DNA from: Hordeum vulgare subsp. vulgare
Taxonomy: Eukaryota; Streptophyta; Magnoliopsida; Poales; Poaceae
DNA length: 64,000 bases
Assembly (NCBI RefSeq): GCF_904849725.1
Contig: NC_058520.1
Coordinates: forward strand, 397,371,993 to 397,435,992
Direction of reading: 5' to 3'
The notes under the pieces are model-generated. The model did not search any database, was not told the DNA's origin, and saw only the letters and a list, made by a program, of their open reading frames with translations. The position numbers and the translations under genes are program-made. Positions 43,607 to 54,573 of the stretch are shown here, piece after piece (the stretch's first letter is position 1; each line of letters starts with the position of its first letter).

Positions 43607-45709
43607 TGTCACACCTCCAAAAATTTAATCATATTTTAATGAAATAAAATATTTCCTAGAACAATTTTTTTGAGAAATAAATTGCTTCATGGCTCTTTTC
43701 AAAGCCTCTTTACAAAAACTTTTCCTTTCTAGTGGCATCTTTAAAGAACATTTAGTGCTTGATTCCTTACTTGAGATCATTTCAATTCCTTATTTAATCA
43801 AATGGGGGTATTTTGAAATTGGCCACGTTTGTTTTATTTTAATTTCTGAAATTCTTAGTTTATTTCAAGACCACTCCTTTTTCCTAATCATATAGTTCTT
43901 CCCCAAGCAGAAGTTTTTAAATTATGTTGGGACTTTAGTGATTGCATGAAAACATTTCTTTTCTTCTGGCATGTTCATTGGAGATCCTTTTTATAAATAT
44001 TTGTTACCAAATTTCTCTTATTCGAAAATGACTTTTAATTCCTTTAAGAACCTGTTTTACACTACAACCCATAGATTTAGCCTTTCAAAAATTATACAAA
44101 AATTTGGGGATGTAAAGTGATGCGTGAGATTCACTTTTATGCAAAAACCCAACTATGTGCTTTGGAAAAATTTATCAAAACAATCACTTTTCTGTTCTGG
44201 TCCAGTTTGGTACTTTGTACTACAACCATGTTATGCCTTGCTCAAATTGCCTTGACATTTTTCCTGCTTTTAGAATACCCTACCAAAACCTTAAGTCCAT
44301 GAGTTGAGCCCCATTGGAGGATTTTAAATGCATGTAATAATAGGCTAAACCTGTTGTTCAGAATTGATTTTCTCAATACTTTGCATTAACAAGTTTAACC
44401 TTTTGCCAAACTAACTTGACCATCCTGACTAACACCTGGAGAGACAATGATCTGGAGATTTGGGTTGACATCAAAGCTACTTAGAAGCCTCTCGCATTTT
44501 ATCAAGCACCAATGGTGCATGGCCAGTTTTGGCATGGGTTTTGGTCTGCATTGTGGAATTGTTTCACTGGCCAAACGAGCATGTCCCTCAGCCCCCATTC
44601 ATCCTATTCACAAGCAGTAGACGCATCTGGCATGCACTGCATTTCATCGAACACTTGTTGTGCCTATCTAGAGCACGCCGAGAGCGCACATTTTGCACGC
44701 GTGCGTCCAAGCTCTCGCGTCCACCTCCTGGTGTCCCTGGACAACTGCAGAGCCGCGTCAAGCCCCCGATAGATTTTCCTTGCCCAGTTGCGCTCTGCTA
44801 CACCCCTTGCACGCCCGAAGCACTACTATCGCCCGCAAAGCCATTGCGGCCGGCGCCCCGCTTCGGCTCTGCCATGACGAGCACCGCCCAAACGCTCCGA
44901 AAGCGCCAGCTGCCCCATTGGTCCCTCCCCCTGCATCGCCCTCCTAGTACTGCGCCCTGCTGCCACCCCTGTGCGCCTGAGCATCGCTAGAAGGTTGTCG
45001 CCGGCGTTCCTATCCTCTGTCGCTGTGAAACCGACCTAAACCAGCTATAAATACCCCCCCCCGAAGGTGTTGTGTGCTCCATCACCCTCTCTTAGCCCGT
45101 AGTGAGCCTCCCACGAAGCCAATTTGACCCCGAAAGACTTCTCTTCCGTCTCCGGCCACTGCAGCCACCGGAGAGCCTCGGGTGAAATTCACCACCACGA
45201 TAGTCGCTTCTCCCCCGCAAACTACACGAGAGCAACCCTCGAGCCCCCACGACCCCGTCTGCCACTCTTGGTTGCTCGTGGTCCCGCCGCGAACAAATAC
45301 TAGTGTTGCCAGCATCGTCGTTCACTGGAGCCTTCGCCATCGGTGACCCCTTGCACCCCCGCATCCCTGAAGACCACCAGGAGGGCCACGAGAACCACCT
45401 GGATCCTTTCCCGTGCATCAAAGCTCGCGAGTCGTAGCCAGCCACCAACGAGAGGCACCGGAGCACCAGCTAGTTCTTGCCGCGTGAGGAAGAGGACGAA
45501 CCCGACATGTGGCCCCCACCTATGAGTCATCCAACAAAGCCCTGAGTGGTGCAGCATCTCCTGGTACATTTTCCCTTCGGTAAAGCATATTCGGGTTGAA
45601 GCGTTTTCTGTCGGTACGTTTTCTTCTCTCGAAAGCGTGAAAGGCATCCACACGTTTTATTTTTTGTTAGTTTTGAAAATTAGGTTTCACCAGAAAGTTT
45701 GACTCGCCC
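43607..45709 (+). repeat. 3' LTR of element A, truncated
   Basis: Aligns with 6105-8190, including the TATA box (TATAAATA, 45046-45053), and stops matching after TTTGACTCG at about 45709. The remaining half, which would hold the shared palindromic motif, is missing; sequence of element H follows. Frames in 44500-45650 are chance translations of the GC-rich leader. Confidence 0.85.
45046..45053 (+). promoter_or_regulatory. TATA box in 3' LTR of element A
   Basis: TATAAATA at the position equal to 7525-7532 of the 5' LTR. Confidence 0.6.
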
Positions 45710-45716
45710 GTTTCTC

Positions 45717-46379
45717 ATGGAGCTGGTACAGATGATGAAGTTGCTGATACGTGATATCAAGGTGACTAAGAGGAAGTCCAGATTTTGGGGTGTCAAAATT
45801 AATGTTTTTGGACGTAAAGAAGACCCCAAGACTGAAGACATCAACTATGGCACATTGACCCATGACTGTGATATGGGCATGAACATTGTTGTTCATGATG
45901 CTATCACACGTTTGAGCTATCGCCATCGTCTTGAGTTGGGTACCCACTACTTTGGAAGACTTGGATGGCAGCAGCCTGAGGGAGCACACATCATCCTGAC
46001 AGACGAGCACGAGGTGAAGTTTACAACTGTACTGGTGTATAATCAAGAACTAGAACATTATATCAAGAACCTTCAAATGGACCTTCTCTCCAAATTATTT
46101 GAGAATGACGCACTCCGTGAGAGTCTCAAGACCGAGAAACTGGAGGTAGCCCATGTGAAGAAACACGATCCCGAGATTCAGAAGCTTCCTCAAGACTTGA
46201 AGAATAGTCAGGCCATGGCACATGCTGGTGATGTTGAAATCCAGAAGCTCAAGAGCCAACTCCTAGAACTACAAGGACGACATCGAAAACTCCACGTCAA
46301 CAAGGAATATCTGGTGGAAGAACTTGAGAAGATTAAGCATGACCAGAAGAAGCCCACTGATGATGAAGATATGATATGA
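45717..46379 (+). pseudogene. Accessory pre-gag ORF of element H, N-terminally truncated
   Basis: An open frame entered from the A LTR junction; the first Met inside H is at 45717 (MELVQMMKLLIRDIKV). It continues FWGVKINVFGRKEDPKTEDI and MNIVVHDAITRLSYRHRLEL, then GTHYFGRLGWQQPEGAHIIL, EHEVKFTTVLVYNQELEHYI and a long coiled coil (ENDALRESLKTEKLEVAH onward) to TGA at 46377-46379. The strand-strand-helix order of the first part parallels the pre-gag ORF of G (HVDVIV ... VEAAAREALVHLR), and it also precedes gag. It has no known catalytic motif that I can see. The start of the protein is probably lost at 45709. Confidence 0.6.
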
Positions 46380-46550
46380 GCTAGCTTAGTAGTAGTAGCC
46401 CCACCATGAGAGAAATAAAGATGAACGTTATTGCGTATTGTGTGACCGACCATACCAACCTTATGCGGGTGGTGATACTATAGTATTGCTTGAACTTTAT
46501 GAATGTGTGGACTTGAATTTTGATAATTTTGTGTCTTTGAATTGTTCGTA

Positions 46551-46587
<37 letters not shown>
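46551..46587. repeat. CT microsatellite
   Basis: About 37 bp of uninterrupted CT repeats between the pre-gag ORF and gag of element H. Confidence 0.9.
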
Positions 46588-46589
<2 letters not shown>

Positions 46590-46657
46590 CCATCTCATCC
46601 CAAGAACCTTGGACCCAATAGATGGCGTGTGAAGCTGGACTAGTAATCTCCGAACCA

Positions 46658-47579
46658 ATGACCCCGCTGGAAGCTGAAATTTAGATTCAGAACATGGAGA
46701 ACCACTTCAGCAAAAATCTGATTTCAAGGAAGTATGAGGTTCCACATGCTCTTTAGTACTTTACGTAAAGTGCTGCTATGTGGTGGAAAAGGAATCATGT
46801 GATACAAGGATTTAGTGGATCAGAAACCTCGGACGAATTCAAGAATACTGTGTTAAGATCTCGTCTTATCCAAAAGCACTATGATAACCTGATGAAGAAG
46901 CCTTGTGCATGCATGATCTGTGGAGAAATAGGACACACCCAGGAAGAACACAAGGATGGATGCCCTCATTGTGACGAGAATCACCCAGCGGTGGAATGTC
47001 CAACTAGTTAGGTGACTTGTTTCTTGTGTGAAGGAACCACCAACTACCCAGCTTAGTGTCACATTTACCCCAAGGTGCAACAAGTTGTCAAGCAGAAGAA
47101 AGAAGCAATGACGGAAACCCTCAAGAGGAATATTTTAAAAAGAACTAGTGATGAAGGAAGAGATTGAAGACCCTGACGGACAAGGCCTAACCAGATTTTT
47201 TTCTCTAATGCCTTCTACTCATGTGGAGAAGAGGGACATTTTTTCACAGCAGTGCATGAAGAAAAGCCAAGAGTCTCTGGGAAACTTCCCGACAAAAAAA
47301 GTAGAGTTTAATCCACTTGAAATAGAAGAACTGGCCAGAATGAAGAAGTCCAGAAAGAAGAGAAAGTACACCAGGAAGAGCCAAATCCCCACAGATAAGG
47401 ACCTGAGTCATATCCCATGTTTGAAATGCAAGACCTTAGGTCACTATGCCAATATGTGCCTAGCAAGGAAGCAGGAAATCCAAGGAGCAAAAACAAACAC
47501 CCAGAAGCCTCAAGACAGGTTGGAAGTCATTTGTGTTCGTTGCAAGGAAGAAGAACATTATACTAGTAAATGTCCATAG
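46658..47579 (+). pseudogene. Gag with serial zinc knuckles (element H)
   Basis: MTPLEAEI at 46658 opens a decayed gag core (NMENHFSKNLISRKYEVPHA, SAAMWWKRNHVIQGF). A chain of Cys/His knuckles follows: CMICGEIGHTQEEH, CPHCDENHPAVEC (CX2CX3HX4C), CFLCEGTTNYPA (last Cys follows a stop), SCGEEGH (interrupted by a frameshift in a T-run near 47230), CLKCKTLGHYANMC and CVRCKEEEHYTSKC (both CX2CX4HX4C). Six knuckle-like units are more than the one or two of ordinary gag. Basic KKSRKKRKYTRK lies between units. TAGs at 47009-47011 and 47057-47059 and the frameshift make it a pseudogene. Gag would package the element RNA. Confidence 0.75.
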
Positions 47580-48783
47580 GGGAAGAAAGCTAAAATGGAG
47601 TAGTTAAGTTTTGACAATGCCAATAAGTCTAACATGAAGCACACTTGTTATCATAAGATTTTGGAGTTGAATTTTGTAATGGAAGTCTCTGAGATTGTAA
47701 TAACTTCATGGATCAATGGAATTTATTGTGTCATTATTTTCTATGTTGAGCAAAGATCTCTGATCATTTTCGAGGATATGAGAAAATATGGTCTATGCAC
47801 GCATGCATATCTTTCATTTTAAGTGTGGTAGTACTCGGTAAACCCACAAGATCCAAGGAATATGAATGTACCATGCATACAAGGAGCCAAATCCACTGAA
47901 TACACTTGAAGGAAATGTTGGATCATATCAAACTATGTGGGTGACAACATTTGTAACCAAGTACTTTTGAAGTGGAATTTCGAGAATAGAATGAGGATGA
48001 AATGAAGGGATTATTATGAGGAACCAATACCTAAGGATAAACAGACCAATGAAAAGGAAAATGGGTTCAAGGAAGACAACTTGTACCAAGGATGCATCCC
48101 AAGATTTTCATAAAGGTTGCCCCAATAGCATGAACGAATAAGATATGATGGATTAGCAAACGTTTTCTTAGGAGCATACAAAAACCTGAGAGTGGTGAAG
48201 AACACGGTAGATGTTTTGTTCAGCTTGCAGAACCCATGGATTCATACGAACTCCATTCGTGTACAAGAACAATTCTATAATGCTTGTGACTATGCCCAAG
48301 TGTTAGAATACGAGATTCACTAAACCTTATACAAGGTAATGATTTCAGCGCGACATGGCTTGGCCACCATGACGACTTAATCTTATCATTCTCTTGCTAT
48401 TCGGGATGGTAAATCTGAGAGACTTACCGATAGTGAGAGACGACGTTCTTTGAAGCTTTTGTTTAAACCTTAGAATGGTATGATATAAAGCCCCATGTAC
48501 ATGGCAATTGTTGTCACGTGTAGGAAATTTTACGGTGAGGATGAAGCCAAAACTCTTCGCACTGCAGGATAACCACAAATGGTAGACCACTATGAGAATC
48601 ATTGATAGGTTGTTTAGAATGGTCATGAGACTTGTCATTTAAGAAGACCGAGTGACGGAAGAAGCTTACATAAACGTAAGAAAACTCGATTTTGAGAGAA
48701 ACGTTATGAATATAATGGAGGAGCATCACCAAAGGAGTTACTATGAAGAATGTGAAGAGCCAGATGCCAAGACCCCACAAGAT
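47580..48783 (+). other. Degraded internal region of element H
   Basis: Short broken frames only. No protease, RT or integrase motif is recognisable, and no clear polypurine tract precedes the LTR. Probably the remains of a shortened internal domain. Confidence 0.45.
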
Positions 48784-49061
48784 TGTTAAAATTTTATTTG
48801 GAAAAATGCGAGGGCCCGTTAGGAATAGTACGGCCCGAAGATCCCTAGCCTGATCCGAATCTTTTCGGATCGGCCGCCCGATCGTGCTCCTCCCCCTCCT
48901 CCCCCACTGACCGCCGGACCAACCTCCCGACCGCAACCCCGCCCGATCGTCCCCTTCCTACCCCTCGCTCGCACCTTCCTTCGCCGACAGATCTCACCGG
49001 AGATCATACCCGACCGAATCCCGCGGCGCTCTCCTTCCTATTCTCATCCCCAAGACCATGG

Positions 49062-49070
49062 CTATATAAG
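49062..49070 (+). promoter_or_regulatory. TATA box in LTR of element H
   Basis: GGCTATATAAGACAGCC within GC-rich sequence, a plausible core promoter, about 280 bp into the LTR. Confidence 0.6.
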
Positions 49071-51254
49071 ACAGCCTCCCCGCACCCCGTTTCCCGCCGA
49101 AACCTCTCCTACCACACACCCACGTCGCCGCACGCCCTGGCCGGAGTTCGTCAAGAGCTGACGCTCCCCGAGCTCGTGCTGCTCGCCTCCGACACCGTCT
49201 GTTGTCTCCGTCACCACCTAGCGACGTCAGAGCACCACCACCTTCGCCTGGACTCCTTAGTTGCCGTCCCCGACCATCGGAGCGCCATCCCCGAGCACTC
49301 CGCGGCTCTGCCTCGCCGTTGACTTCGCCGGAGCACCACCAACCCCCTACGAGCACCTTCCCCTCCTCCCGTAGCCGTTGGATCTGGATCCAGTGATCCA
49401 GATTAGGTCACTTAAAATAATCGAACCGTTTTATTTTATAAAACGAGCGTTCGCCCGTTTAGTCAAAGGGTGCACGCCTCTCAGCCACTCATGGCACGCC
49501 ATGTAGCCCACCCTCTCTGCTAGCTATTTTCTTTGTTTTTTTTCCTGTTTTTATTTCTTTAACAAAATTAGTTCTGTTTTTGTTTTCTCTATATCTTTTA
49601 TGTTTTAAATTATTTTTGAGTGAAACTTTTTGCATCATTTCACAAATTTTATTTAGTTTTTGTAGATATAAAGTTTGACCATGTTTGAATATTTTAAATT
49701 TGAATTCAAACAGATTTGATTCAAATCTTGTTTTATGAATATCTTGAGTTTAAAAATAGGTTATGACTATATTCTTTTTTCTAATGGTCACTAGTGATCT
49801 TATTTATCATTATTTATAATTTCAGAATTTTTAGAATATTTTAAATTAAGATTTTAAACAAAACAGATTCTGTTTTAGTTCTTTTTAGGAGCTTTGCTAT
49901 TTATTTTATTTTAAGTGTTTTAATTTTATATTAGTAGACAAATTTTAGTTTGTTTTCTATTTCTTAACATTAGTATTTCGACCAAAATTATTTTATTTTA
50001 TTTATTGTTATTTGACCGCATGAAATCAATTCTAGTTCTATAATAACTTGCAAATTGATTTCGTTGCTAGTTTTATTTCCTATTTGAAAATAATTTCAAA
50101 TAATATTGTTTTATAAGTTTATTTTGTGTTCAATTTAGTTTAGATCAGAAACAATTTTATTAAAGTTGATTTTTTTTTTGATTTAATTCAAGTTAACCTT
50201 GTTTAGTTCATAAGTAGAGTTGGATAAAAGATTTTCCATTAGTTCTTTTGCTAACAAAATTTGATGAAAAATACTTTATGTTATCTTATTTTTTTTATAC
50301 TTTTGTTTTATGTTATTTTAATACTTTAGTGCTTTCTTTGCTATTAAGTTTAATTAGGATAAAAACTATGTTGTGATTGTTGTAGTAGAAGACTCCATAG
50401 TTTTCTTTAAAGTTTCTTTTGGATTCTTATTTGATTTTTCTTATTGATTTATTGAATCAGATTTAATTGTGGTTTGTTATTAATTGTTACGATGATTGCT
50501 CATATGATTACTTATGTGAATACTATGTTTGATTATATAGATTTCATCAGAGAGTGACGAATAGTTCTATCATTTTATTTCCTAAGAGCGATATCTATCT
50601 TCATCAACCTCGCCAGGCAAGTTCACATTGATCATAATTTACCTATGGTTTTATTGCATTAGATCAACTTTCTCCACCCATTGCATGCAAAGTAGGTACT
50701 TGGAAATTGTGGGTCTTGAGTAGTATATTGTGATAGGCACCATTAAACCATTGTTACTTTGGCCGGGACGTTATTTTGCTATGGTTCTAGTTGATGGGGT
50801 TTTGGTTGAGTGTTTATCATTAGTGTTGTGAGAATTTAATAATCTAGACCTGAAGACTTCAATACTTTCAAGACATCATGATGCAACATACCTCTGGGTG
50901 AAGGACGGTTCAGATGGGCACCCTTGGGAAGCCAGTGGATGACCCGGGATGCATGGGGAAGCGCCATGACATCTTGCGGACAGCTTCACCCACGCACAAA
51001 GAAATGGATGGATACTTCAAGACCCGAGGCTTACCTGCACAGCCACAAGTCATTATGGGTTCTGGCTTGGTTGGACATTGTGGTGACTCTGGACGGGCAG
51101 TGTTACGAGATGTAAAAGAACGGTAGGAGTGGATGGGCACCGACAGTGTCTCAGAGGAACCCTTTGGAAGACCATGTTTTGATCATCCGGTTCTCAAACA
51201 CCCTGAAGTGCGAGGAATTCAACGGAGGCGATCAAATCTTGTGGGGAATGTGTG

Positions 51255-51312
51255 CAAAACTCTGCAGAGTACTCAAACCTAATCGATTAGTCGTGTCCAT
51301 GGTCATGGACAA
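51255..51312 (+). promoter_or_regulatory. Shared palindromic LTR motif, copy in element H
   Basis: ACTCTGCAGAGTACTC, then AACCTAATCGATTAGTCGTG, then TCCATGGTCATGGACAA. The three symmetric blocks are kept (CTCTGCAGAG, AATCGATT in place of ATTCGAAT, and GTCCATGGTCATGGAC) although individual bases differ, which suggests that symmetry itself is retained. Confidence 0.65.
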
Positions 51313-51867
51313 CTTGAGCCAAAGGAACTGAAACTATCAAGAATTCTCAACACCATTAACTTATTGATGTGGGTAATATTGATAATTTTTGTATGAGAAA
51401 TGGTTGGTGGAACCTTTTCATTAACAACCAACAACGTAGTAAATTTTGCTTTTACCCTCTCTCTTGTTGTAGGAAAAATTTGCTTTGCGCAAAACTTAAA
51501 CTACAGCCCCACCTGCCATATATGCATATAGTATAGATGATATTTTCACCCCTCTCTTCTGTGACTTGCCGGCATATTCAATATGCTGACCTACACGGCT
51601 GCAACGTCTTATGTTGTAGATACTTTCTACGACAAGTAAGAGTATGATTCAGGGTTACGGTCTGCACTCAACCTGTTGTTGGTGTTTATTGGGACTCCAC
51701 TCCCTTTGACTGTTTCCGCTGAGATTTTGAGGTATATATCAGTTTTACGTTATTTACATGTGATTGCACTTTGATATATACACTGATGTACTGTGTGTGC
51801 CAGCATACTGATCCAGGGATGGCACAGATACACAAAGGCTTGACTCGTTTTGAGTCGGGTAGCTACA

Positions 51868-52998
51868 ATAGTCGGAGTTGGAGTGGTAGCTTCTCTTTGA
51901 TTTTTTGTCGGATTCTAAGATGGATACCCATTCACCAACATGAGTTTCATGTCTTCTTCTTGAGTGGATATTGGTGTATTTCTCCTTCTTCTTCGATTCC
52001 TTGCTTCTCCGGAAGGGTCTTCGTTCATAACAATCTTCTCTACTCCTTCTCTCTCTTCGAGGTGACTCATCTCTTGAGCTTCATCTTCTAGGTGACACTT
52101 CTTTTATTTTGTGGGGAGGGGGGAGAGCACTCATTGGAGTAGTATCTGGTCCTTCTACAATTGTAGAAATTTTGGTCACGACTAGATCAACGCTTCTCTT
52201 CATATTATGAGTTGGTCCTTCTCTCTTTTCCTCTAGTCTTGTAGAACGTGTTGAATTTTTGACCATGAGGCTTATCTCTTCATTGGTGACAAGGTTGTCA
52301 TTTGAAGTAGCGGGTGTATCACTTGAAGCTTTGTATGCACCGCTTGACCTGTTACGAAGTTCTTCTTTGTCCTTGGGTGACATTTCATGAGCAATAATCC
52401 TTCCAAATACTTCCGTTGGCTTGAGATCTTTGTAGTTTGGCATCATTTGGATCAATGTGCACATAGCATCATACTTCCCATCCAACGCTCTAAGGATCTT
52501 CTTGATGATGAATTTGTCGGTCATTTCTTCGCTTCCTAAGCCGACAATATCATTTGTGATGAGAGCAAGCCTAGATTACATCTCAGCGACTCCTTCACAA
52601 TCCTTCATCTCGAACTTGTCAAGTTCACTTTGTAGCACATTCAACTCATATCCTCTAACGGACTCAATACCTTCGTGAATATCAACCAAAGTATCCCAAA
52701 TTTCCTTTGCATTCTCAAGACGGCTAATATTTTTGAATTCTTCGGGGCATAGCCAGTTGAATAGAATATCCCATGCTTGAGCATTTGATTGCAACATCAT
52801 CAATTCTTCCACGATCACTTCAGGATCCGGTTCCCTTCCATCACCAAAGAATTCACCTTGCAAACAAACATGAACAACAACCCAAACTGTGGGGTTATGA
52901 CCAAGAATTAGCATTTTCATTTTATGCTTCCAACTAGAAAAGTTTGTACCATCAAAGTATCGACCTCTATGGTGGTAATTTCCCTGACTAGACGCCAT
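51868..52998 (-). pseudogene. Copia gag (Maximus-like), truncated
   Basis: From ATG at 52998: MASSQGNYHHRGRYFDGTNF, SSWKHKMKMLILGHNPTVW (DUF4219-like start), ENAKEIWDTLVDIHEGIESV and SELDKFEMKDCEGVAEM, then a TAG at 52576-52578. The same frame continues LITNDIVGLGSEEMTDKFII and ALDGKYDAMCTLIQMMPNYK (UBN2/Retrotran_gag_2 core) and runs with further breaks to about 51880. It ends at the junction with the H LTR, so zinc knuckle, protease, integrase and RT are missing. It starts 54 bp from the LTR, just after the PBS. Confidence 0.85.
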
Positions 52999-53035
52999 AC
53001 TCTCCTAGGTTGTGAAACCAATGCATTGGAGACCA

Positions 53036-53050
53036 AAGCTTTGATACAAC
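53036..53050 (-). other. Primer binding site of Maximus-like copia
   Basis: The minus strand reads AGTTGTATCAAAGC beside the LTR end TCCTACA, a decayed match to the initiator tRNA-Met complement TGGTATCAGAGC. It orients the element on the minus strand. Confidence 0.65.
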
Positions 53051-53051
53051 T

Positions 53052-54485
53052 TGTAGGATCCGAAGTAAGTCTAGAGGGGGTGATTTGACTACTTGACCAA
53101 AAAAAACTTTGCCTTTTCCCAATTTTAGTTGTCGGCAAGTTTTAGCAATTGTGACAAGTCAAGCACACCCGACAGATGCAAATATAAGAGTATAGGAGCA
53201 GAAAGTAAATACATGCACATGTAAATAGAGGGTAGGGATAGGAAGATCAAATGGAAAGATTGACATGGAGATTTTTGGTGTGGTTCAGATAGGTGGTGCT
53301 ATCATACGTCCACGTTGATGAAGACTTCAACCCATAGAAGGTAAGGAATGCACGGGTCCATGGAGGGCTCCACCCACAAGGGGTCCACGAAGAAGCAACC
53401 TTATCTATTCCACCATGGCTTACATCCACCAAGGACAAGCCTCACTCGGGGTAGATCTTCATGAAGTAGGAGATCTCCTTGCCCTTACAAACTTTTTGTC
53501 TTACTCCACAACACAAAGTAGGAGGGTCCCAAGCGACACCTAACCAATCTAGGAGACACCACTCTCCAAAAGTTAATAGATGTGGTAGTATGATGAACTC
53601 CTTGCTCTTGTGCTTGAAAAGATAGTCTCCTCAACACTCAGTCACTCTCTCACAGATTTTTTTTCTTGGGTAGAAGAGATTGATTGGGTGGAAAGCAACT
53701 TGGGGAGGCTAGAAATCAAGATTCATATGGTAGGAACGGCATATCTTGATCTAACACATGAGTAGGTGGCTCTCTATCAGAAAAATGGATGGGGCAATTG
53801 TTAGTAATTTATGAGTGCTTCCTCTGCAAATGAGAGGTGGTTGAGGGATATATATGCATCTCCAAAAATCCAACTGTTACAACATTATTTACCAACTTGG
53901 TGAAACCGAAGTAAAAACTCGGTTGCACCGACTAGTGCAAAATGTGGGAACTTTCGGTGTTTCGATGAGACAGATATATGAATCTCGGTGGGTCCAATTT
54001 TAGTTGGCCTAGGTAGTTACCAGACTCGATCGTACCGATTCCTATAACTCGGAGATTTCGATTCTAAGAAACAGGTAGACAATGAGTTGGACACGAATTC
54101 TTGGTTAGACAGAAACAAGACTTGGTGTCACCGAGAAGCTAGGGTTTGGCATAGGAACTGTCTGAGGTGAAACTAGATAGGGTCGAATGGAAAAAGTTGG
54201 TGGCATCGAATTTTGTACGTTTAGGATTTTGGATGAAACATTTGTGGGAGAATTCATGAGTATTTTTGGTGGCTAACTCTAAGCACTTGAGCAACCATAT
54301 CATCATAGTCACCTCACCCCCTTTTAATAGTTTTGGCTTTCCTATCGAATCAAATGTGATTTCTCACAAAATATAAAATGTAACATTGCACTTTTCCTGG
54401 AATATACTAGATAGAATTATCAGTCCAAGGACATGTATGTTGTTATTAATTACCAAAACCACCTTAGGGAGAAGTTGTTCTTTCA
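53052..54485 (-). repeat. 5' LTR of Maximus-like copia
   Basis: 1.43 kb from TGTAGGATCCGAAGTAAGTC to GAAGTTGTTCTTTCA (TGAAAGAAC...TCCTACA in element orientation). It contains the repeated CTCGGT...ACCGA phrases (53900-54200) that I associate with the Maximus family. The 3' LTR is absent because the element is cut at 51867/51868. Confidence 0.75.
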
Positions 54486-54573
54486 ACAACTTTGACTCGG
54501 AGTTGTTAGATTGATATAATCACCTCTTATATAAATTTTGGTGGGTTGAACAAGGGAATATTGACAAACCTAG
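54486..54573. other. Short unique spacer
   Basis: 88 bp between the Maximus-like LTR and the Angela-like element; nothing recognisable. It holds the left target duplication CCTAG at its end and continues at 59934. Confidence 0.5.

Larger units (their letters stand above)
6105..45709 (+). mobile_element. Gypsy element A (Tekay-like, gag-pol-less), interrupted by nested elements
   Basis: Element A is a plus-strand LTR retrotransposon whose parts are scattered by insertions. They are the 5' LTR (6105-10071 plus 25600-25744), a duplicated LTR end (32186-32333), PBS, a leader with a decayed pre-gag ORF (to 33461), non-coding internal sequence (33462-34118 and 43491-43589), a polypurine tract and a truncated 3' LTR (43607-45709). 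The LTR begins TGTCACA and ends GCTACA. The phrase CTCGGGGACGAGAT just before the polypurine tract is shared with element G, which has a chromodomain integrase, so A is probably a derivative of the same chromovirus group. No gag, protease, RT or integrase is visible in its roughly 1.9 kb of own internal sequence. By eye the LTRs differ by around 10 percent, older than G. Confidence 0.75.
48784..51867 (+). repeat. LTR of gypsy element H
   Basis: A probable LTR of about 3.1 kb from TGTTAAAATTTTATTTGG to GGGTAGCTACA. It has a GC-rich leader (48830-49390) with TATA box CTATATAAG at 49062-49070, a long AT-rich middle (49500-50570) and the shared palindromic motif at 51255-51312. The end phrase CATACTGATCCAGGGATGGC then GTCGGGTAGCTACA is typical of large Triticeae gypsy LTRs. 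The left boundary is uncertain because no purine tract or target duplication confirms it. Frames in it are chance. Confidence 0.6.
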
